Assembly: GCF_965196975.1 (NCBI RefSeq)
Contig: NZ_OZ239981.1
Location: 1,054,001-1,118,000, forward strand
DNA: 64,000 nucleotides
Reading direction: 5' to 3'
Source of the DNA: Endozoicomonas sp965196975
Lineage (GTDB): Bacteria > Pseudomonadota > Gammaproteobacteria > Pseudomonadales > Endozoicomonadaceae
Part shown: piece by piece, positions 10,108-19,255 of the stretch
Position numbering within the stretch: position 1 is the first letter of the stretch
How the letters are laid out: the number at the start of each line of letters is the position of its first letter
The notes under the pieces: model-generated
Told to the model about the DNA's origin: nothing
The model's database searches: none
Seen by the model: the letters and a program-made list of their open reading frames with translations, nothing else
Position numbers and translations under genes: made by a program

Positions 10108-11498
10108 GGGTGCTCTCTCAATTTGATAACTGACTCATAGGTTAGCTTCAACCTTTCCAGTCATGAACTCAGACCAAAGTTGTTCCCAGCGCCCCTTACT
10201 CTGGATCAGTGCTCTTGTTGTCAAAAGCACTTCCGCTCCTGTTGCTTTCCACCTCATTCCAGAACCACATAATCGTTGCTTTACCAGAGTCTTACAAGCC
10301 GCTTCAGTAACTCCTGAACCTATTGGCCAATGGCGTTTAAGCGCCTGATGATAATTCATTAACTGGTGATTGTTTGTAAAATAGCTCACAGCTTTGTAGC
10401 GCTTCTCTGTCAGTGCGATTGTCTTTTTCGGGAGCTCGGCTGATTCAATTTCCTGAAGGATTTTTTTGGCTGCTCCACGCTTGTTTTTCAAACTATGTAG
10501 CCTGTCTTCAAGCCACTGGTGTCGCTTCGCCTTACTGGTTGGAAACAGTGCTTCCGCTGCTCCAGCTAAATATTCAGATGCATGATAAAAATCGAGTATC
10601 TGCCCAGAGGTATGTTGTTTCAAATAACTCCAGTTTTCTCTAGCCCCGTCAGCTACCCCGATGTATGTGGCATTTGGGTAGAGTCGTTTTAGATCTGCAA
10701 TCTCCTCGTCGAGCTTGCTCATAAAGCTTTGTTTACCATACTCTGGCGAACTGGCTGTATATATCGTGTGGAGCCTGTCTCCATCTGCAGAATATAGGCT
10801 CAATGTCCCACACATGGCTTCCCTCCAGCCTTCTTCACAAAGCAGCATGCAGGTTCCATCCAGACCAATGGCTATTGTTTCAACAGGCTCTTTTAGTGGA
10901 GGAAGGTGGTAGTGAGTGTCTTGCTGGTCTTCAATTAATGCACCTACTCTGTCCGATAAATGCTTGATATAAGAATTTGAAAGCGTCCTTTGATGGTTGG
11001 TCTCAAAATCTTCTTTTACCGCAGGCGCTGGCATCTGGCTGTATTTCCAGGCGATAGACTTGGCAAATTTGGGGGTAGCTGAACCAATAATACCGGCACG
11101 AAGATCAAGTGCTGCCAGAGTACTGCCACCTCTGACACCCTGATATACGGAGCGCTCCAAAGGTATACGACCGTATAAGGTTTCATAGTGCTTAAGAACC
11201 TTTCCTTTGTAGTTCCACTTCTGCTGATTAACGACGATAGGTTCTTTATTGGGTGATTCAAATAGCCCCAATAACTCTTTTGTTCCAAGCTGCCCGGCTT
11301 CATTGAGTGCACGCTGTAAACTATCTTCAAGATTCAGCATGTTGCCTGAATCTATAGAAACTTCAATTTGCAAAACGATGCTTTTGGTAGAGCTGGAAAT
11401 AACAGAAGCGGGCATGACAGTTAACTATTATGAGTGGTGTTCCCATAGTAGCTGTGAAAATAGAGCACTATTGTTTCAATCATTCAGAGAGAGCACCC
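10108..11498 (-). mobile_element. ISKra4-family insertion sequence, copy B (1391 bp, inverted)
   Basis: This copy has the same ends and length as copies A and C, in reverse orientation. Its flanks do not match: GTTTAGTG on the left (10100-10107) and TTGCGATG on the right (11499-11506), whereas copies A and C have perfect 8-bp duplications. The right flank enters a DUF2269 gene lacking its 5' end. The simplest reading is recombination between IS copies, or an adjacent deletion, after insertion. Confidence 0.93.
10135..11415 (-). CDS. ISKra4-family transposase (copy B)
   Basis: This 426-residue transposase is identical to copies A and C, with the same Asp-Asp-Glu motifs (IGLDGT, GVADGARENW, GVTEAACKTL). 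It is intact and likely active. The reading frame on the opposite strand beginning at 11249 is an accidental fusion of IS sequence with the DUF2269 remainder and is not a gene. Confidence 0.92.
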   Translation of the reverse strand: MPASVISSSTKSIVLQIEVSIDSGNMLNLEDSLQRALNEAGQLGTKELLGLFESPNKEPIVVNQQKWNYKGKVLKHYETLYGRIPLERSVYQGVRGGSTLAALDLRAGIIGSATPKFAKSIAWKYSQMPAPAVKEDFETNHQRTLSNSYIKHLSDRVGALIEDQQDTHYHLPPLKEPVETIAIGLDGTCMLLCEEGWREAMCGTLSLYSADGDRLHTIYTASSPEYGKQSFMSKLDEEIADLKRLYPNATYIGVADGARENWSYLKQHTSGQILDFYHASEYLAGAAEALFPTSKAKRHQWLEDRLHSLKNKRGAAKKILQEIESAELPKKTIALTEKRYKAVSYFTNNHQLMNYHQALKRHWPIGSGVTEAACKTLVKQRLCGSGMRWKATGAEVLLTTRALIQSKGRWEQLWSEFMTGKVEANL

Positions 11499-11866
11499 TT
11501 GCGATGGTGGCTAAAAATGTAGTATTTGCTGACTGGCTTTTTACCACTCCGGCTATAATTATTCAGCCGTTAACGGGGGTGTTGATGATATATCTGTCAG
11601 GCTACCCCTTTTCTGCCCATTGGCTATTAGTGTCGCTGGTTTTGTACATTTTTATTGGCTTCTGTTGGATTCCGGTCGTTTTTATCCAGCTAAAGGTAGC
11701 TGCTCTGGCCGAGCAAGCATTATTGGGCAGCCGCTTATTAATGACAGAGTGGTCATATAGACACCGACGCTTAATGAATTGGTGGTATGGTTTAGGGGCT
11801 CTGGCATTCATTGCTACGATAGCTGTTTTCTACTTCATGGTGTTTAAACCATTTTCCCTGTTCTAA
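11499..11866 (+). pseudogene. DUF2269 family membrane protein, 5'-truncated
   Basis: The remaining roughly 120 codons encode three hydrophobic segments and the conserved DUF2269 features (VVFADWLFTTPA, QPLTGV, WWYGLGALAFIA, FYFMVFKP). In this family those residues follow an N-terminal segment of about 50 residues that is missing here, because the gene begins directly at the right end of ISKra4 copy B. No promoter or ribosome site of its own is visible. ATG 11504 might restart translation, but the first transmembrane helix would be absent. The function of the family is unknown. Confidence 0.75.
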
Positions 11867-11958
11867 TTTCTGCATTTGATGATGAAACGCACTTACCTTT
11901 CTTTTGGAATTGTCTTATGGTGGACTCTTTCCGGCTAACAAAGGTCCAGGAGCTGTCC

Positions 11959-12831
11959 ATGGCACATGTATCGTACGTTCCTCCCAGGGTGTGGGTTTGG
12001 GAAAATGAGAATGGTGGCCAGTTTGGTGGAATTAACCGGCCAACTGCAGGTGCCCGTTTTGAGAAGCCGCTTCCTGTTGGCACGCATCCGTTCCAGCTTT
12101 ATTCACTGGCCACGCCTAATGGTGTAAAGGTAACCATACTGTTTGAAGAGTTGCTGGAACTTGGAATCAAAGAGGCAGAGTATGATGCTTTCTTGATTGA
12201 GATCATGGAGGGAGATCAGTTTGGTTCAGGTTTCGTGAATATTAATCCCAATTCTAAGATTCCAGTCATGGTAGATCGAAGCAATGGTCATGAGGTTCCT
12301 GTGTTTGAATCAGGAGCCATTCTTTTGTACCTGGCGGAAAAATTTAATGCTTTTATTCCAGAAGAGCCTGCAAAGCGCGCGCAGTGTCTTTCGTGGCTGT
12401 TCTGGCAGGTTGGCAGTGGCCCGTTTCTGGGTGGCGGCTTTGGTCATTTCTATGCCTATGCTCCAGAGAAATATCAGTACCCTATTGATCGCTTTGCCAT
12501 GGAGGTTAAGCGTCAGCTGGATGTACTGAATCGGCATTTGGAAACGAATACTTATGTCTGTGGAGATGATTACACCATTGCAGATATGGCCATCTGGCCA
12601 TGGTATGGGGCCCTGGTTGATGGAAAATTGTACGAAGCTGCAGAGTTCCTTCAGGTGGACGGTTATCATAATGTTGCACGATGGTCTAGAGAGATAGGGC
12701 GTCGTAAGGCGGTACAAAGAGGGAAAATGGTTAATCGGACTTGGGGAGAACCATCTGAACAGCTGCGAAATCGTCATGATGCTTCGGATTTTGAGCTTAG
12801 AACTCAGGATAAACTGGGTGATTTAACATAA
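11959..12831 (+). CDS. yghU: Glutathione S-transferase-like disulfide-bond oxidoreductase YghU
   Basis: The product is 290 residues from ATG 11959, chosen because AGGAG (11948-11952) is spaced 6 bases upstream and because homologues start near this point. An N-terminal thioredoxin-fold GST domain (HPFQLYSLATPNGVKV, NPNSKIPVM, FESGAILLYLAEKF) is followed by an all-helical C-terminal domain (YTIADMAIWPWYG). The end NRHDASDFELRTQDK is characteristic of YghU, which reduces 2-hydroxyethyl disulfide using glutathione and binds two GSH. Cytosolic, monocistronic, likely part of thiol or oxidative-stress protection. Confidence 0.93.
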   Translation: MAHVSYVPPRVWVWENENGGQFGGINRPTAGARFEKPLPVGTHPFQLYSLATPNGVKVTILFEELLELGIKEAEYDAFLIEIMEGDQFGSGFVNINPNSKIPVMVDRSNGHEVPVFESGAILLYLAEKFNAFIPEEPAKRAQCLSWLFWQVGSGPFLGGGFGHFYAYAPEKYQYPIDRFAMEVKRQLDVLNRHLETNTYVCGDDYTIADMAIWPWYGALVDGKLYEAAEFLQVDGYHNVARWSREIGRRKAVQRGKMVNRTWGEPSEQLRNRHDASDFELRTQDKLGDLT

Positions 12832-12867
12832 AGAGATTGGCTTTTTAAATTATAGCCAACTAGTTTT

Positions 12868-12893
12868 GGAACGGCGCATACGCCGTTCCTTTA
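12868..12893 (+). terminator. Terminator-like hairpin after yghU
   Basis: A perfect 9-bp stem GGAACGGCG/CGCCGTTCC with the loop CATA is followed by TTTAT. It lies 37 bases after the yghU stop. The T tract is short. Confidence 0.7.
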
Positions 12894-13087
12894 TCGATCT
12901 TTTATAGAAATTAGAATATGAAATTAAAGTATTGCAACTGATAATAGCTCTTAATGAGACGCTTCTATGATCAGCTATTTATTAATTCTGTCTTTCTTAT
13001 TATAGAGCTTTCTAGTTTTCTTTAGAAAATGGCCTATTCTTCAAAGTCTAAAAAAACTGATATTAACGTTCTGAATGGGTTAGAATA

Positions 13088-13693
13088 ATGAAGTTTCTAA
13101 AGATTGTTTTTCTTTTATTTCCATCTATTGTTTTGGCTGCAGGCATCGGTTTTGAAGCCTATAATCCTCCCACATACCCCAGTGCCCCCCCTATGTACCC
13201 GCCGCTTCCATACCCTGCTGAGCCACCGCCCGCGTATACACCATCTGATTTTACGCCCATTACAAGTTGCTCAATTTCACCGGGAACGTATCGTTTTGAC
13301 GCATACAGTCAGGTAGTTGCTGAAAATATTCGTGTGGACAAAATTGTTGTTTATTTAACAGTTAATGATGCAGGTTTAATGTCTTTAAGGCTTAAATTGA
13401 AGCCAAGAAGAGGCCGTGAGGAACAGTATCTGGTTATTCCTTACCGAAACTATTCTGATCTTAGCAATGTTTGTAGTGGTGTTAATTTTAATTTCAGATT
13501 TGATAAGATCAGCGTCTATGGGAAAACGTTATCGGGTCATATTTATGGTCATATGACCAGTAGTGGTAGCAGAGGTAATGTTCATCTTTCAGTGGATGGT
13601 TTACTGGAGCGTCGTGATACTTCATGGAATTCAACCGCGACGATCAGTCTCTCAAGCCAGAAGTTTGAATATGTGTACTCTTATATGAAATAA
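13088..13693 (+). CDS. Secreted proline-rich protein of unknown function
   Basis: This 201-residue protein has a clear signal peptide (MKFLKIVFLLFPSIVLAAG, cleavage after about residue 18). A Pro/Tyr-rich stretch at residues 25-58 (YPSAPPMYPPLPYPAEPP) follows, then a beta-rich domain (residues 60-200) with two cysteines that could pair (CSISPGTYRFD, SNVCSGVNF). No family is recognised. It is probably periplasmic or on the cell surface, with the Pro-rich stretch acting as a linker or spacer. It stands alone, with no operon partner on this strand. Confidence 0.75.
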   Translation: MKFLKIVFLLFPSIVLAAGIGFEAYNPPTYPSAPPMYPPLPYPAEPPPAYTPSDFTPITSCSISPGTYRFDAYSQVVAENIRVDKIVVYLTVNDAGLMSLRLKLKPRRGREEQYLVIPYRNYSDLSNVCSGVNFNFRFDKISVYGKTLSGHIYGHMTSSGSRGNVHLSVDGLLERRDTSWNSTATISLSSQKFEYVYSYMK

Positions 13694-13769
13694 AATAAAG
13701 CCATGGTTTACAGTCAGGGATGGCTTGTAACCTCGTATTCATATCAGAGAGTATTAATGACAGCGTTAT

Positions 13770-14180
13770 TTATTCGGCAGAGAATTTACTGAGAATCTCC
13801 ATCGGGATGATTTTAAGTGTGCTGATGTGAGTGGATGCTAAAAATACCGGCGGTGCCACTTTAGCTTCAAAAGCCTCGCTCCAACGCTTGGCGCAAAGGC
13901 ACCACCGATCACCTTCTTTTAATCCGGGGAAACCCCATTCGGGCTTTGGAGTGGTCAGATCATTGCCTTTTGATCGTGAAAATTCCAGAAAGTCGACCGT
14001 CATTAATGCACAGACGGTATGCATGCCAATATCCTGCTCAACCGTATGACAAAACCCATCTCGAAAAAAGCCGGTCGCTGTTTGCAGGCAACATGGTTTT
14101 AATGGCTTGCCAAAGACATTTTTCTGTGTGGATTCTGGTGTGATCATAGTAATGAGATGTTGAACTTCAGAACACTTCAT
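13770..14180 (-). CDS. DUF2237 family protein
   Basis: The product is about 136 residues and carries the full DUF2237 pattern: NVFGKPLKPCC, TGFFRDGFCHT, HTVCALMT, GNDLTTP and GDRWCLCAKRWSEA. These proteins are small, cytosolic and rich in conserved Cys and Trp, with no known function. The start is uncertain: ATG 14180 is taken here, but ATG 14147 (MITPEST) is closer to the usual length. It lies downstream of the BCCT carrier on the same strand, 54 bases away, with a strong inverted repeat between them. Confidence 0.88.
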   Translation of the reverse strand: MKCSEVQHLITMITPESTQKNVFGKPLKPCCLQTATGFFRDGFCHTVEQDIGMHTVCALMTVDFLEFSRSKGNDLTTPKPEWGFPGLKEGDRWCLCAKRWSEAFEAKVAPPVFLASTHISTLKIIPMEILSKFSAE

Positions 14181-14215
14181 CAACAGCTCGTAAAACGTGG
14201 TAAGAGCTGTTGATG
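14178..14215 (-). repeat. 12-bp inverted repeat between BCCT carrier and DUF2237 gene
   Basis: CATCAACAGCTC (14178-14189) pairs perfectly with GAGCTGTTGATG (14204-14215) around a 14-base loop. It lies just after the carrier stop and overlaps the possible DUF2237 start. No T tract follows on either strand, so it may be an attenuator or an RNA processing site rather than a classical terminator. Confidence 0.55.
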
Positions 14216-14234
14216 ACCCTTGGCTTGGTCAGTC

Positions 14235-16211
14235 TTATCGAACCATGTGAAGAAAATGCATGTGCTTTTCATACTGATCGATAATATCACCAATCACCTG
14301 ATCGCTGGTCCAGCCCATAATGTCGTAACCTTGGCCACCTTCCCTGAGGAAAACTTCTGCCCGGAAGTATTTGCGCTCTTCTTCATCTTCTTCGTCCAGC
14401 ATAAAACTGGGCTGAAGGTAAGAGCGTGGTGTGACTTTGTAGAAAAAGTCCACTTCATCGCCGTGGAGTACGACCAGGCTGGGTATCTGCTTTTCAGTAT
14501 CCAGCTGTATTGTACTTTCTACGCCCTGTTTACTGAGCTCTGATGCGACGGACTCCATGGCGGGGAGTACAACATCCTGTATAAAGCGATTGACATGGGA
14601 CCGGCGGGGATAACTGACCATAGTGGCTAGTCGATTCTGCCAGGGAATCGGTTTATGCCCCACTTTGGGGGTCAGTGTTGTTTTTTCCAGGCTCGCTCTT
14701 TTGGCCGCATCAACAGCAAGTGCTTTCAGTAAGCCATATGCTGACACCAAAAGCACGATGGAAAAAGGCAGGGCAGAGGCTATGGTTACTGTCTGCAAGG
14801 CCTGAAGGCCACCTGCCAGTAACAGTACCATGGCTACAACACCAATCAGGCTGGACCAGAAAACCCGCTGCCAGATAGGGGTTTTACTGTTACCTCCCGA
14901 GGCAAGCATGTCGACAACCATAGCGCTGGAGTCAGAGGAGGTCACAAAAAAGATGACCACCATGACAATAGCGATCATCGACAGAACGTTTGAGAACGGG
15001 AAATATTCCAGAAACTTAAATAGAGCGACGGGTACATCGGTTTCTACAGCCTGACCCAAACCGGCCATCCCCTGATGCATGATCATATCGATAGCGGTAT
15101 TACCAAAAGCGGTCATCCAGATCAGTGTCAGACCTGTTGGTACGAAAAGAACTCCGGTAACAAATTCACGGATGGTTCTGCCTCTGGAAATGCGCGCAAT
15201 AAACATACCGACAAAAGGAGACCAGGAGAGCCACCAGGCCCAATAGAATAACGTCCAGCCACCAAGCCACTCTGTGGGCTCATAGGCGTAGAGGTTGAAT
15301 GTCTTACCGACGATATCTGACAGGTAACCACCGGTGTTTTGAACGAACATCTGCAACAGCAGAACGGTCGGTCCGAGTAATACCACCATCACTAACAGCA
15401 TCAATGCCAGAAGCAAATTGGCTTCCGACAAACGTCGAATCCCCTTATCCAGGCCAGTTGCAACGGAGATGGTGGCCAGTGCGGTAATGACAACAATCAG
15501 AATAACCTGCGCCTGCGTGCTGATTTCGATACCAAAAAGGTAGTTAAGGCCAGAATTTACCTGCAAAACTCCGTAGCCCAGGGCCGTTGCGACCCCAAAG
15601 ATGGTGCCCAGTATGGCAAACACATCAATGGTATGGCCGGGGATACCATGAATACGATCACCAATGATGGGGTAAAGGGCGGAACGGAGGGTGAGTGGCA
15701 AATTGTGCCGGTAACCAAAGAAGGCAAGGATCAGGGCCACTATTGCGTATATAGCCCAGGCATGAAGGCCCCAGTGGAAAAAGGTGAGTTTCATGGCTTC
15801 TTTGGCCGCTTCCACGGTACCTGGTTCACCCAGTGGTGGTGAAAGGAAGTGCATCACCGGTTCGGCTACACCAAAAAACATCAGGCCAATACCCATGCCG
15901 GCAGAAAAGAGCATGGCAAACCATGAGCCAAAGCTGAATGAAGGTTCTGCATGGTCCGGGCCGAGCTTTATATCGCCATATCGGGACAGGCCCAGAAAGG
16001 CTACGCATAGGAGAATCAGGGCGACTGCCATGACATAAAACCAGCTGGCGTTGGTCATAATGCTGGATTGCAGGTGAGTAAAACGGCTATTGGCATCGTC
16101 AGGAAAAAAAACCGTATAGCCTACCAATATAAGTATTAAAATGGCTGAACCAAAGAATACGGGAGGATTGATCGTTTGCCGGGACGGCATCGAGTTTTCC
16201 GGTTGGGACAT
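14235..16211 (-). CDS. betT: BCCT family choline/betaine transporter (BetT-like)
   Basis: This 658-residue inner-membrane protein has twelve predicted transmembrane segments and the BCCT signature (FYWAWWLSWSPF, followed by MFIARISRGRTI). BCCT carriers import choline, glycine betaine, carnitine or related zwitterions with Na+ or H+. The long C-terminal cytosolic domain (residues 515-658, ending QYEKHMHFLHMVR) is that of BetT-type choline carriers, where it senses osmotic stress. Divergent from a CosR-like regulator, with a palindrome between them. The exact substrate cannot be fixed by eye. Confidence 0.9.
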   Translation of the reverse strand: MSQPENSMPSRQTINPPVFFGSAILILILVGYTVFFPDDANSRFTHLQSSIMTNASWFYVMAVALILLCVAFLGLSRYGDIKLGPDHAEPSFSFGSWFAMLFSAGMGIGLMFFGVAEPVMHFLSPPLGEPGTVEAAKEAMKLTFFHWGLHAWAIYAIVALILAFFGYRHNLPLTLRSALYPIIGDRIHGIPGHTIDVFAILGTIFGVATALGYGVLQVNSGLNYLFGIEISTQAQVILIVVITALATISVATGLDKGIRRLSEANLLLALMLLVMVVLLGPTVLLLQMFVQNTGGYLSDIVGKTFNLYAYEPTEWLGGWTLFYWAWWLSWSPFVGMFIARISRGRTIREFVTGVLFVPTGLTLIWMTAFGNTAIDMIMHQGMAGLGQAVETDVPVALFKFLEYFPFSNVLSMIAIVMVVIFFVTSSDSSAMVVDMLASGGNSKTPIWQRVFWSSLIGVVAMVLLLAGGLQALQTVTIASALPFSIVLLVSAYGLLKALAVDAAKRASLEKTTLTPKVGHKPIPWQNRLATMVSYPRRSHVNRFIQDVVLPAMESVASELSKQGVESTIQLDTEKQIPSLVVLHGDEVDFFYKVTPRSYLQPSFMLDEEDEEERKYFRAEVFLREGGQGYDIMGWTSDQVIGDIIDQYEKHMHFLHMVR

Positions 16212-16368
16212 GTTTTAGGCTCTTGCTGAGTGGTCAAAATCAATTTGATCGTTTGGGTTTAGAACTATGTGCAAGAAGCCCATCAACGCTCTGAGGGGAG
16301 TAACATGAAGAGGATCCTGTTTACAGCTTCATTAGGAGTCTAGGCGAAATATATTACAGCTCAAACTA

Positions 16369-16380
16369 TTTGATATCAAA
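16369..16380. promoter_or_regulatory. Candidate MarR/CosR operator palindrome
   Basis: The 12-bp perfect palindrome TTTGATATCAAA lies in the 244-bp divergent region between betT and the MarR-type regulator, 76 bases before the regulator start. MarR proteins bind palindromes of roughly this size, often in the shared promoter of their own gene and a target. Binding by this regulator is inference. Confidence 0.45.
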
Positions 16381-16455
16381 TTGTGTTTGTTTTGCTGTTT
16401 ATTTTATGGCAAATAGGCACGCTTGTTTTCTGAAACTCTTTGCTGAGTAGATTGT

Positions 16456-16935
16456 ATGACTGAAACATGTTATTGGACTGACGTACTTATTTCTCTAAGA
16501 CGGATCATACGGGCAACGGATCTTCACTCTAAGCGCATGATCAAGGCCTGTGGCCTGACAACGCCACAAATCATGGTGTTAAAGGCCATTAACGATCTGG
16601 GTGACGTAACGGTTAAACGGATCTCCCAGGATGTATCGCTAAGTCAGGCCACAGTAACCACCATTCTGAACCGGCTGGAAGAGCGACAGTACCTTGAGAG
16701 AGTCCGAAGTGCCAGTGACAAACGAATTGTGAACGCGCGATTGACTGAGCTTGGTCGTTCTGTACTGGCAACAGCACCGGCTCTTCTGCATGAAAAGTTT
16801 ATTGAACGTTTTGAGGCTCTTGAGCCCTGGGAGAAAACGCAGGTGCTGTCTTCTCTGCAAAGGGTTGCAGCCATGATGGATGCTGAGTCTATCGATGCTG
16901 CTCCGCTTCTGGATATTGGTGGTACAGAGCCTTAA
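16456..16935 (+). CDS. cosR: MarR-family regulator, CosR-like (compatible-solute control)
   Basis: This 159-residue protein has a winged helix-turn-helix domain (recognition helix about LSQATVTTILNRLEERQYL, wing SASDKRIVNARLTELG). The C-terminus AAMMDAESIDAAPLLDIG closely resembles the end of Vibrio CosR and EctR-type MarR regulators, which control ectoine synthesis and betaine/choline transport in response to osmolarity. Its place between betT and proXWV supports that role. The symbol is by resemblance and position. Confidence 0.75.
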   Translation: MTETCYWTDVLISLRRIIRATDLHSKRMIKACGLTTPQIMVLKAINDLGDVTVKRISQDVSLSQATVTTILNRLEERQYLERVRSASDKRIVNARLTELGRSVLATAPALLHEKFIERFEALEPWEKTQVLSSLQRVAAMMDAESIDAAPLLDIGGTEP

Positions 16936-17085
16936 TTGTTTGATTTTTATTCTATTTCTTGGATGGGGCTGGTGGTGAGAAGCTGAAAGTAATTTGAAAT
17001 CTAATCATTAGAAGTGTAAGTTATTGCCCCTATCGGTGTCCGGGAAAGTACGGTTTTGTCCATGACGCTGGAAAATGGGCTTAAA

Positions 17086-17131
17086 AATTTCTGCTTATTT
17101 ATCTACGGATAACGTCCCCACAGCAGAAATT
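17086..17131. repeat. Inverted repeat upstream of proX
   Basis: AATTTCTGCT (17086-17095) and AGCAGAAATT (17122-17131) are perfect complements across a 26-base spacer, 89 bases before proX. It may be an mRNA leader structure or a regulator site. There is no following T tract for termination. The rest of the cosR-proX gap (16936-17219) shows nothing else clear. Confidence 0.45.
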
Positions 17132-17219
17132 CTTATTCCCAGTTTTTCACGTCAATTTATAGAATTAAAAAGGCACTACCCGGCACCAGTAAAGGACTTA
17201 TAATAAATCAGGTACAGAA

Positions 17220-18230
17220 ATGCTAAAAAATAAATTTGCGGCTGGAGCCCTGCTTACACTGTCGTTACCGTTATCCGCGGCCGTCTCTGCCAATGAATGT
17301 GGCGACGTTACCATCGCCGATATGAACTGGAACTCGGCAACACTCATAGCCCACGTTGATCAATTTATCCTTCAGAATGTATTTGGCTGCAATGTTGAGC
17401 TGGTGCCTGGTGATACCATGGCTACAGGAACCTCTATGGTTGAAAAGGGGGAGCCGGACATTGCTCCGGAAATGTGGAGTAACTCCATGCGGCAGGCTTT
17501 TGATAAAGGCGTAGAGGAAAAACGCCTTCGTTATGCGGGCAACTCCCTCTCAGAAGGTGGTGAGGAAGGGTTTTGGGTGCCGAAATATATGGTCGAGAAA
17601 GACGCTGACTTGAAAACCATTGAAGGTATTAAAAAGAAGGCGAAAATATTCAAGCACCCTGAAGATTCAAGCTTATCCGCCTTTTATGGTTGTCCAGCAG
17701 GATGGAACTGCCAGATTAATTCTGGAAACTTGTTCAAGGCTCTTGAACTTGAAGAGTATGGTTTTGACCTGGTCGACCCAGGTTCTGGTGCAGGTATGTC
17801 TGGTGCAATTGCCAAGGCATATGAACGTGAAGAAGCCTGGTTTGGCTATTACTGGGCACCTTCTGCTGTGCTAGGTAAGTACGAAATGGTTAAGGTTGAC
17901 TTCGGTTCAGGTGTCGATGTGAATGAATACCTGACCTGTACTACCAAAGAAGATTGTGAATCACCAAAAGTAACCATGTATCCCCCTTCTCCAGTCAATA
18001 CCATTACTACTGAGGCATTTGCCGTTAAGGCGCCTGCTGCGTATGAATACCTGGCAACACGATCATTTACTAATCAGCAAATGAACGAGCTTCTGGCCTG
18101 GATGGAAGAAAATCAGGCTGATGGTGAGATAGCAATGGAACACTTTTTGACGAACTATGAGCCTATCTGGACTCAGTGGTTGTCTGCAGATGTTGTTGAA
18201 AAAGTAAAACAAGAGCTTTCTGCTCTTTGA
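17220..18230 (+). CDS. proX: Glycine betaine/proline-type ABC substrate-binding protein
   Basis: The product is 336 residues with a signal peptide (to about residue 25, LSAAVSANE). It belongs to the OpuAC/ProX fold: ADMNWNSATLIAHVDQFIL at the N-terminus and aromatic residues that can form the betaine box (EMWSN, FWVPKYM, WFGYYWAPSAV). It should bind quaternary amines such as glycine betaine or choline in the periplasm and deliver them to ProW/ProV encoded next. A paired-Cys segment (CTTKEDCESP) may be disulfide-bonded. Likely first gene of proXWV, unlike the enteric order VWX. Confidence 0.9.
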   Translation: MLKNKFAAGALLTLSLPLSAAVSANECGDVTIADMNWNSATLIAHVDQFILQNVFGCNVELVPGDTMATGTSMVEKGEPDIAPEMWSNSMRQAFDKGVEEKRLRYAGNSLSEGGEEGFWVPKYMVEKDADLKTIEGIKKKAKIFKHPEDSSLSAFYGCPAGWNCQINSGNLFKALELEEYGFDLVDPGSGAGMSGAIAKAYEREEAWFGYYWAPSAVLGKYEMVKVDFGSGVDVNEYLTCTTKEDCESPKVTMYPPSPVNTITTEAFAVKAPAAYEYLATRSFTNQQMNELLAWMEENQADGEIAMEHFLTNYEPIWTQWLSADVVEKVKQELSAL

Positions 18231-18355
18231 GGTCATCACTTGCCTGTTTTGCAAGGGTGGTTGCCTATTCTTTTACGTGAATGTTTTGCGTAACTCGCTT
18301 TTTGTGACCACCGCCATTTCTCTCTTATAAAAGAGCATAATAAAGGCTGAAGTGT

Positions 18356-19255
18356 ATGGCTAAGGAATCATGGGTTACTGAGTTTCCGGATATGGATCGC
18401 AGTGACCTTATCGCTTTGCGAAAGTCTCTGGATGGGGCCTACCGGGAATTTTCCCGTGAATATGGCGATTTGATTGAGTCTTTCTTTGACCCTTTACTTT
18501 CTTTTCTTGTCTGGTTTGAAAATCTGTTAATCAGCTCCCCCTGGATACTGATACTGGCGGTTATTACTGGTTTGGCCTATGCGGCCAGCCGCTCCTGGAA
18601 ACTGTGTTTAGGGGTTGTCTGTTCACTTCTGGCAATTGGGTACTTTGGTATGTGGGAAAATACCATGAGGACCCTGAGTGTTATCACGGTATGTACATTG
18701 CTCTCCCTTGTGCTGGGTATTCCCATTGGTATTGCCATGGCCCGCTCAGACCGGGTTCAGAAGGTTGTTACTCCAATGCTGGATATCATGCAGACCATGC
18801 CAGCATTTGTGTATTTGATTCCTGTCGTAATGCTGCTGGGAATTGGTAAGATTCCCGGTGTAATCGCAGTTGTTATTTATGCCATTCCTCCAGTTATTCG
18901 ACTGACCAATCTTGGGATTCGCCTTGTTGATAAAGAGGTGCTGGAAGCAGCCACTGCTTACGGTGCCAGCCCTTTTCAACGGTTATGGGGGGTCCAGTTG
19001 CCTCTGGCAATGCCAACCATTATGGCCGGGATTAACCAGACCATCATGATGGCGCTGGCCATGGTGGTGATTGCATCCATGATTGGGGTCAAAGGCCTTG
19101 GGCAGCCAGTGTTGAAATCGATTACTAACCAGTATTTCACACTGGGGCTGTTAAACGGCCTTGCCATTGTTGCGTTGGCGATCATCTTCGATCGGGTTTC
19201 TCAGGCTTATGCCCGCAGAACCCAGAAACATCTGGGGGGAGCTGAGCATGCCTGA
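18356..19255 (+). CDS. proW: Glycine betaine ABC transporter permease
   Basis: The product is 299 residues with a cytosolic N-terminal segment and about six or seven transmembrane helices. The binding-protein-dependent permease (EAA) loop is visible in EAATAYGASPFQRLWGVQLP (about residues 198-217), where it contacts the ATPase. The last bases overlap proV by 8 (ATGCCTGA), a sign of translational coupling. It forms the channel of the osmoprotectant importer with ProX and ProV. Confidence 0.93.
   Translation: MAKESWVTEFPDMDRSDLIALRKSLDGAYREFSREYGDLIESFFDPLLSFLVWFENLLISSPWILILAVITGLAYAASRSWKLCLGVVCSLLAIGYFGMWENTMRTLSVITVCTLLSLVLGIPIGIAMARSDRVQKVVTPMLDIMQTMPAFVYLIPVVMLLGIGKIPGVIAVVIYAIPPVIRLTNLGIRLVDKEVLEAATAYGASPFQRLWGVQLPLAMPTIMAGINQTIMMALAMVVIASMIGVKGLGQPVLKSITNQYFTLGLLNGLAIVALAIIFDRVSQAYARRTQKHLGGAEHA

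Noticed and set aside
11249..11498. Fusion of ISKra4 antisense frame with the DUF2269 remainder as one 205-residue protein
   Set aside because: The first 83 codons are antisense to the transposase; the same antisense frame exists at the other IS copies. Only the part from 11499 is a gene remnant.
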